From the NCBI GenBank assembly GCA_902806595.1, contig CADCXC010000037.1, forward strand, positions 1,612,001 through 1,676,000: a DNA stretch of 64,000 nucleotides, read 5' to 3'. The notes below the pieces were generated by a model. It was not told where the DNA came from. It was given only the letters and a program-made list of their open reading frames with translations, and did not search any database. The position numbers and the translations under genes are program-made. Origin of the DNA: Pyrenopolyporus hunteri (Eukaryota > Ascomycota > Sordariomycetes > Xylariales > Hypoxylaceae). Shown piece after piece: positions 61,420-64,000 of this stretch (within the stretch, counting starts at the first letter, position 1; each line of letters starts with the position of its first letter).

Positions 61420-64000
61420 CTAGATCCTGCCCCTGTCGACGACTTGCCGACCCAGGATCTCAATCTCACCAGACTCAGCAGTGCGACGTCGCTCCATAAT
61501 CCATCGCGTCTCGCCGCTGTCTTCTTCCTTCGTGTACGAGATGCTATCTGCGCTCCCTCTGTGCCTATGGCCCATACCCGGCCTTTTCTGTGAGGGGAAA
61601 GCTACTGTTGGGCTTGGGTTCTCGCTGGGCGCCTTCGTTATTGTACCTGACCCCGACATGCTCGGACTCCCCGCTTCGATGTTTCTTCCCTCGAATGGGC
61701 TTGTCTCTTCATCTTCAAAGACAGGTGGGCAAGCTGAAGAGCACTGCAAGGGAGAGAAGACAGGTGCGCTGATAGGTGATGTTGCGACGGTAGGGTTTGG
61801 GTTGGATAGTACCGGAGGTGGCGGTATGGGATTATTTGGTATTCCGGTCATTGACATGGTCAGTGTAGGGCTGCCCGACCGACTGCCCCCTCCCGTCGAA
61901 TCCTGACTAAAAAGGGAAAAGGCCGAGTTCTTGCGACCGTGTGAAGGTGCAATACCGAGCTGGTCTTGACCCCATGGACTGGTCGCCCCATTTCTTTCGC
62001 TGGGCGATCCGTCGCGCGAACTTACGAGCGACGCTTGAGAGCCACCCCACGCTTTGGAGCGTAGGCGAAGTAAGGCCGACAGCGACATGTTATCATCATC
62101 AGCCATCATCGCCAGCTGAGCTAAGCCGGGGCTTTGCAGAGGGCCATTATTGTTCGCGCTTTGTGGCACGCCTAAACTCATAATCGAGTTTCTGTTTGAG
62201 TACTCGGATCGCTCTGTGATGGGCGTCAAATTCGGTTCGCGTGAGACGATGCGACCCGAGGTACTACGATTGACGCCGCTGGGTCCAAAATAACCGCCAT
62301 GAGAATATTGATAGAGGTTTTTCTCACTCAGGGCATTAGCGCTATAATGACTATGCAGCGGCGCCGGTGCTGAATAAAATCCGAATTCTTGTCCATACCA
62401 CCCATCGGAGTCATTAGCAAGAGCACTCGCGTTGGCCTCCGCGATTATATCGTCATCGTCAAGTTCGTAGTCATCTAGCCCCGATGACACTCCATTATCA
62501 TACTCATAATCATCAAGCCCATCGGTATGGGAAAGGGGGTGGGATGATCCGGACGTCGTCGGCGATGTAACCGTTAACTCGCCGGGCAACGGCGGAGACG
62601 AGTCTCTCCGAAACTTGCCGGAAGCTGCGGCTTGATGAGCAGCCGCTGCTAAGGCCGCTTGATAGGCGGCTACCTGGTCCCGACCAGCGGCTTGTAGGGC
62701 CGAAGCCGAAGAATGGCGTTCTTCCATACGTGCGAGATTATCTACATTGATCTCCGATTCCACCGGCTTAGACTGTAGTTCAGCACTGAGCGAAGTATGG
62801 GCAGTGGATTGTGAGAGGTCAGACTGTGCCGACAGTCTAGAAGTAATATCGGATTCTCGCTTCTTCGCCTCCTCGGCGGCTTTCCTCTGCAATAAAGCGT
62901 TGGCGAACAGCCCTGGAATCGGTCGGCCATATTTATCCGTGTCATCGAGATCAAATATGGACTCGTCAAATGCCGAACCGTCTCCTTCTCCGTCAAAATC
63001 GTGAATTAACCCATCGTCAAAATAAAGTTCGTCGTCCTTAGCGAGCCGCCGCGTCGTATCTTCTTGAGGTTGATGGAATGACAATTGGTCAGACGTCTCC
63101 CTAACGGTTTCGAGTCCCTGAATGCCTAGGCCCGTTGCAGCATCCTGTTCAGAAGTCGGCTTCATGGGGACTTCGCCTTGATCCCTAAGCAAAGTGTCCA
63201 AATGCTGCGCAGTACCTAACATCTCTTGAGTCATTACATAGTCGGCGATATTGCCACTGGCGTCTCGGGGTGTAGATGATATTTCAGCACCATGTGAATT
63301 CATTAGCCCCGACACGGGGTTGGATCTCTGAAACACGAAGCCCGCAAAGTTTTCCTGGTCATTATCTGGGTCTTCCATGCCGTCGAGGGTGTCTTCGTCA
63401 AAGTCGGCATTAACACCGGGTATACGCTCCTCGAGGGTATCGTCATAATCCATTGCATCATAATCAAAAGCGTCTTCATCAAAGTCGTCGAAACGAGAAT
63501 CCCGCTGGTCGAGGGGTTCATCTACTTTCTTATCTTGCTGCCGCTGTCGGTGTCGCTCTTCCAGTAACTTCTCCTGCTTGGCAGCACCAATCATATCAAA
63601 ACTAAACCGGGACGACGTACTCTTCATATGCCTGGGTAGCGACGAGAGGAAGTCTCGGTTAGACGCTTCCGACACATTACGAGACAACGTCATGAGCGAG
63701 GGAGGGATTGAGTTCCTCATCTGGCTACGCCGGCTATTTCTAGACTCGGTCTTGGACAAACTGTCTACGGAGTTCCGAGCCTTATGTAAAGACGTAGCAT
63801 CTACCGATACGGTCCGAGAATTCGTCGAAGCCGATCGCGTAGATTGAGAATTGTCGTCTTTAGGAGGGACTGGAGGCGCCCCTACGGGTGATGAATTGTA
63901 ATTCATAACGGCTGATGCGGCGTCCTGACGAGGCTTTTCAGTTCCGGCGTTGGTTAATTCGTTATTCGGTACAGTCTTTCTCGGCCGCGGGGCACTGAAA
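61420..64000 (-). CDS. Large Ser-rich, acidic, low-complexity protein of unknown function (5' end outside window)
   Basis: The frame is open from the window edge to TAG at 61,420, at least 859 residues. The ATG at 63,906 is internal: upstream codons continue without a stop (SAPRPRKTVPNNELTNAG and on), so the protein starts beyond 64,000. Numbering from Met 63,906: PxxP motif PPVPPKDD at 11-18; Ser/Arg-rich 20-100; strongly acidic Asp/Tyr segment 138-190 (DDFDEDAFDYDAMDYDD); Lys/Glu-rich helix-like segments near 105-125 and 338-352; Ala-rich stretch 412-428; second acidic patch 463-488; Ser/Pro-rich C-terminal third; charged tail RWIMERRRTAESGEIEILGR. No enzyme domain or membrane segment. The composition suggests a disordered, phosphorylated cytoplasmic or nuclear scaffold. 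Conserved-looking islands (GFVFQRSNP, the C-terminal tail) argue for a real, constrained gene. I do not recognise the family. Confidence 0.85.
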   Translation of the reverse strand, partial: FSAPRPRKTVPNNELTNAGTEKPRQDAASAVMNYNSSPVGAPPVPPKDDNSQSTRSASTNSRTVSVDATSLHKARNSVDSLSKTESRNSRRSQMRNSIPPSLMTLSRNVSEASNRDFLSSLPRHMKSTSSRFSFDMIGAAKQEKLLEERHRQRQQDKKVDEPLDQRDSRFDDFDEDAFDYDAMDYDDTLEERIPGVNADFDEDTLDGMEDPDNDQENFAGFVFQRSNPVSGLMNSHGAEISSTPRDASGNIADYVMTQEMLGTAQHLDTLLRDQGEVPMKPTSEQDAATGLGIQGLETVRETSDQLSFHQPQEDTTRRLAKDDELYFDDGLIHDFDGEGDGSAFDESIFDLDDTDKYGRPIPGLFANALLQRKAAEEAKKRESDITSRLSAQSDLSQSTAHTSLSAELQSKPVESEINVDNLARMEERHSSASALQAAGRDQVAAYQAALAAAAHQAAASGKFRRDSSPPLPGELTVTSPTTSGSSHPLSHTDGLDDYEYDNGVSSGLDDYELDDDDIIAEANASALANDSDGWYGQEFGFYSAPAPLHSHYSANALSEKNLYQYSHGGYFGPSGVNRSTSGRIVSREPNLTPITERSEYSNRNSIMSLGVPQSANNNGPLQSPGLAQLAMMADDDNMSLSALLRLRSKAWGGSQASLVSSRDGSPSERNGATSPWGQDQLGIAPSHGRKNSAFSLFSQDSTGGGSRSGSPTLTMSMTGIPNNPIPPPPVLSNPNPTVATSPISAPVFSPLQCSSACPPVFEDEETSPFEGRNIEAGSPSMSGSGTITKAPSENPSPTVAFPSQKRPGMGHRHRGSADSISYTKEEDSGETRWIMERRRTAESGEIEILGRQVVDRGRI

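Overview
The window comes from the nuclear genome of a filamentous ascomycete (Pezizomycotina, probably a Sordariomycete; the class is an inference). The genes have short GT-AG introns, and the recognisable products (SH3-type Cdc25 RasGEF, GH93 arabinanase, EEP-jacalin protein, PAF-acetylhydrolase-like enzyme) are typical of filamentous fungi. Extremely AT-rich gene-free blocks alternate abruptly with GC-balanced segments, as in a genome shaped by repeat-induced point mutation (RIP).

Layout. 1-9,514: AT-rich, hypermutated block, cut by the left window edge. 9,515-17,187: GC-balanced island with one gene, a Cdc25-type RasGEF on the minus strand, plus its upstream region. 17,188-45,412: a second AT-rich block of about 28.2 kb. 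45,413-50,780: GC-balanced DNA with no recognisable gene. 50,781-52,319: a secreted endonuclease/phosphatase-fold protein with a jacalin-like lectin domain (minus). 52,320-56,999: another gene-poor stretch. 57,000-58,139: secreted GH93 exo-arabinanase (plus). 58,879-60,432: membrane-anchored PAF-acetylhydrolase-like alpha/beta hydrolase (minus). 61,420-64,000: a long, low-complexity, Ser-rich and acidic protein of unknown function (minus), whose 5' part lies beyond the window.

The main signals beyond the genes are in the AT-rich DNA. (i) Block 2 begins and ends with inverted copies of one terminus: 22 nt identical, then 27 nt differing only by transitions. A related right-hand terminus closes block 1, so both blocks may be one family of very large mobile elements, or nests bounded by its ends. 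(ii) Residual cytosines in the most degraded parts are almost all in CpG, so CpA, CpT and CpC were all lost while CpG was spared. (iii) Non-CpG C and G survive in multi-kilobase tracts of opposite polarity, as if one DNA strand at a time had been deaminated. (iv) A dispersed inverted-arm repeat carrying a long T tract occurs in at least four pairs. (v) Traces of ancient coding sequence persist as improbably long stop-free frames.

The genes do not form an obvious pathway. Two encode predicted secreted proteins (lectin-linked EEP enzyme, arabinan-degrading enzyme) and lie in the gene-poor segment next to the large AT-rich block, a setting often seen for fungal accessory secretome genes. The RasGEF and the long Ser-rich protein look like core cellular genes.
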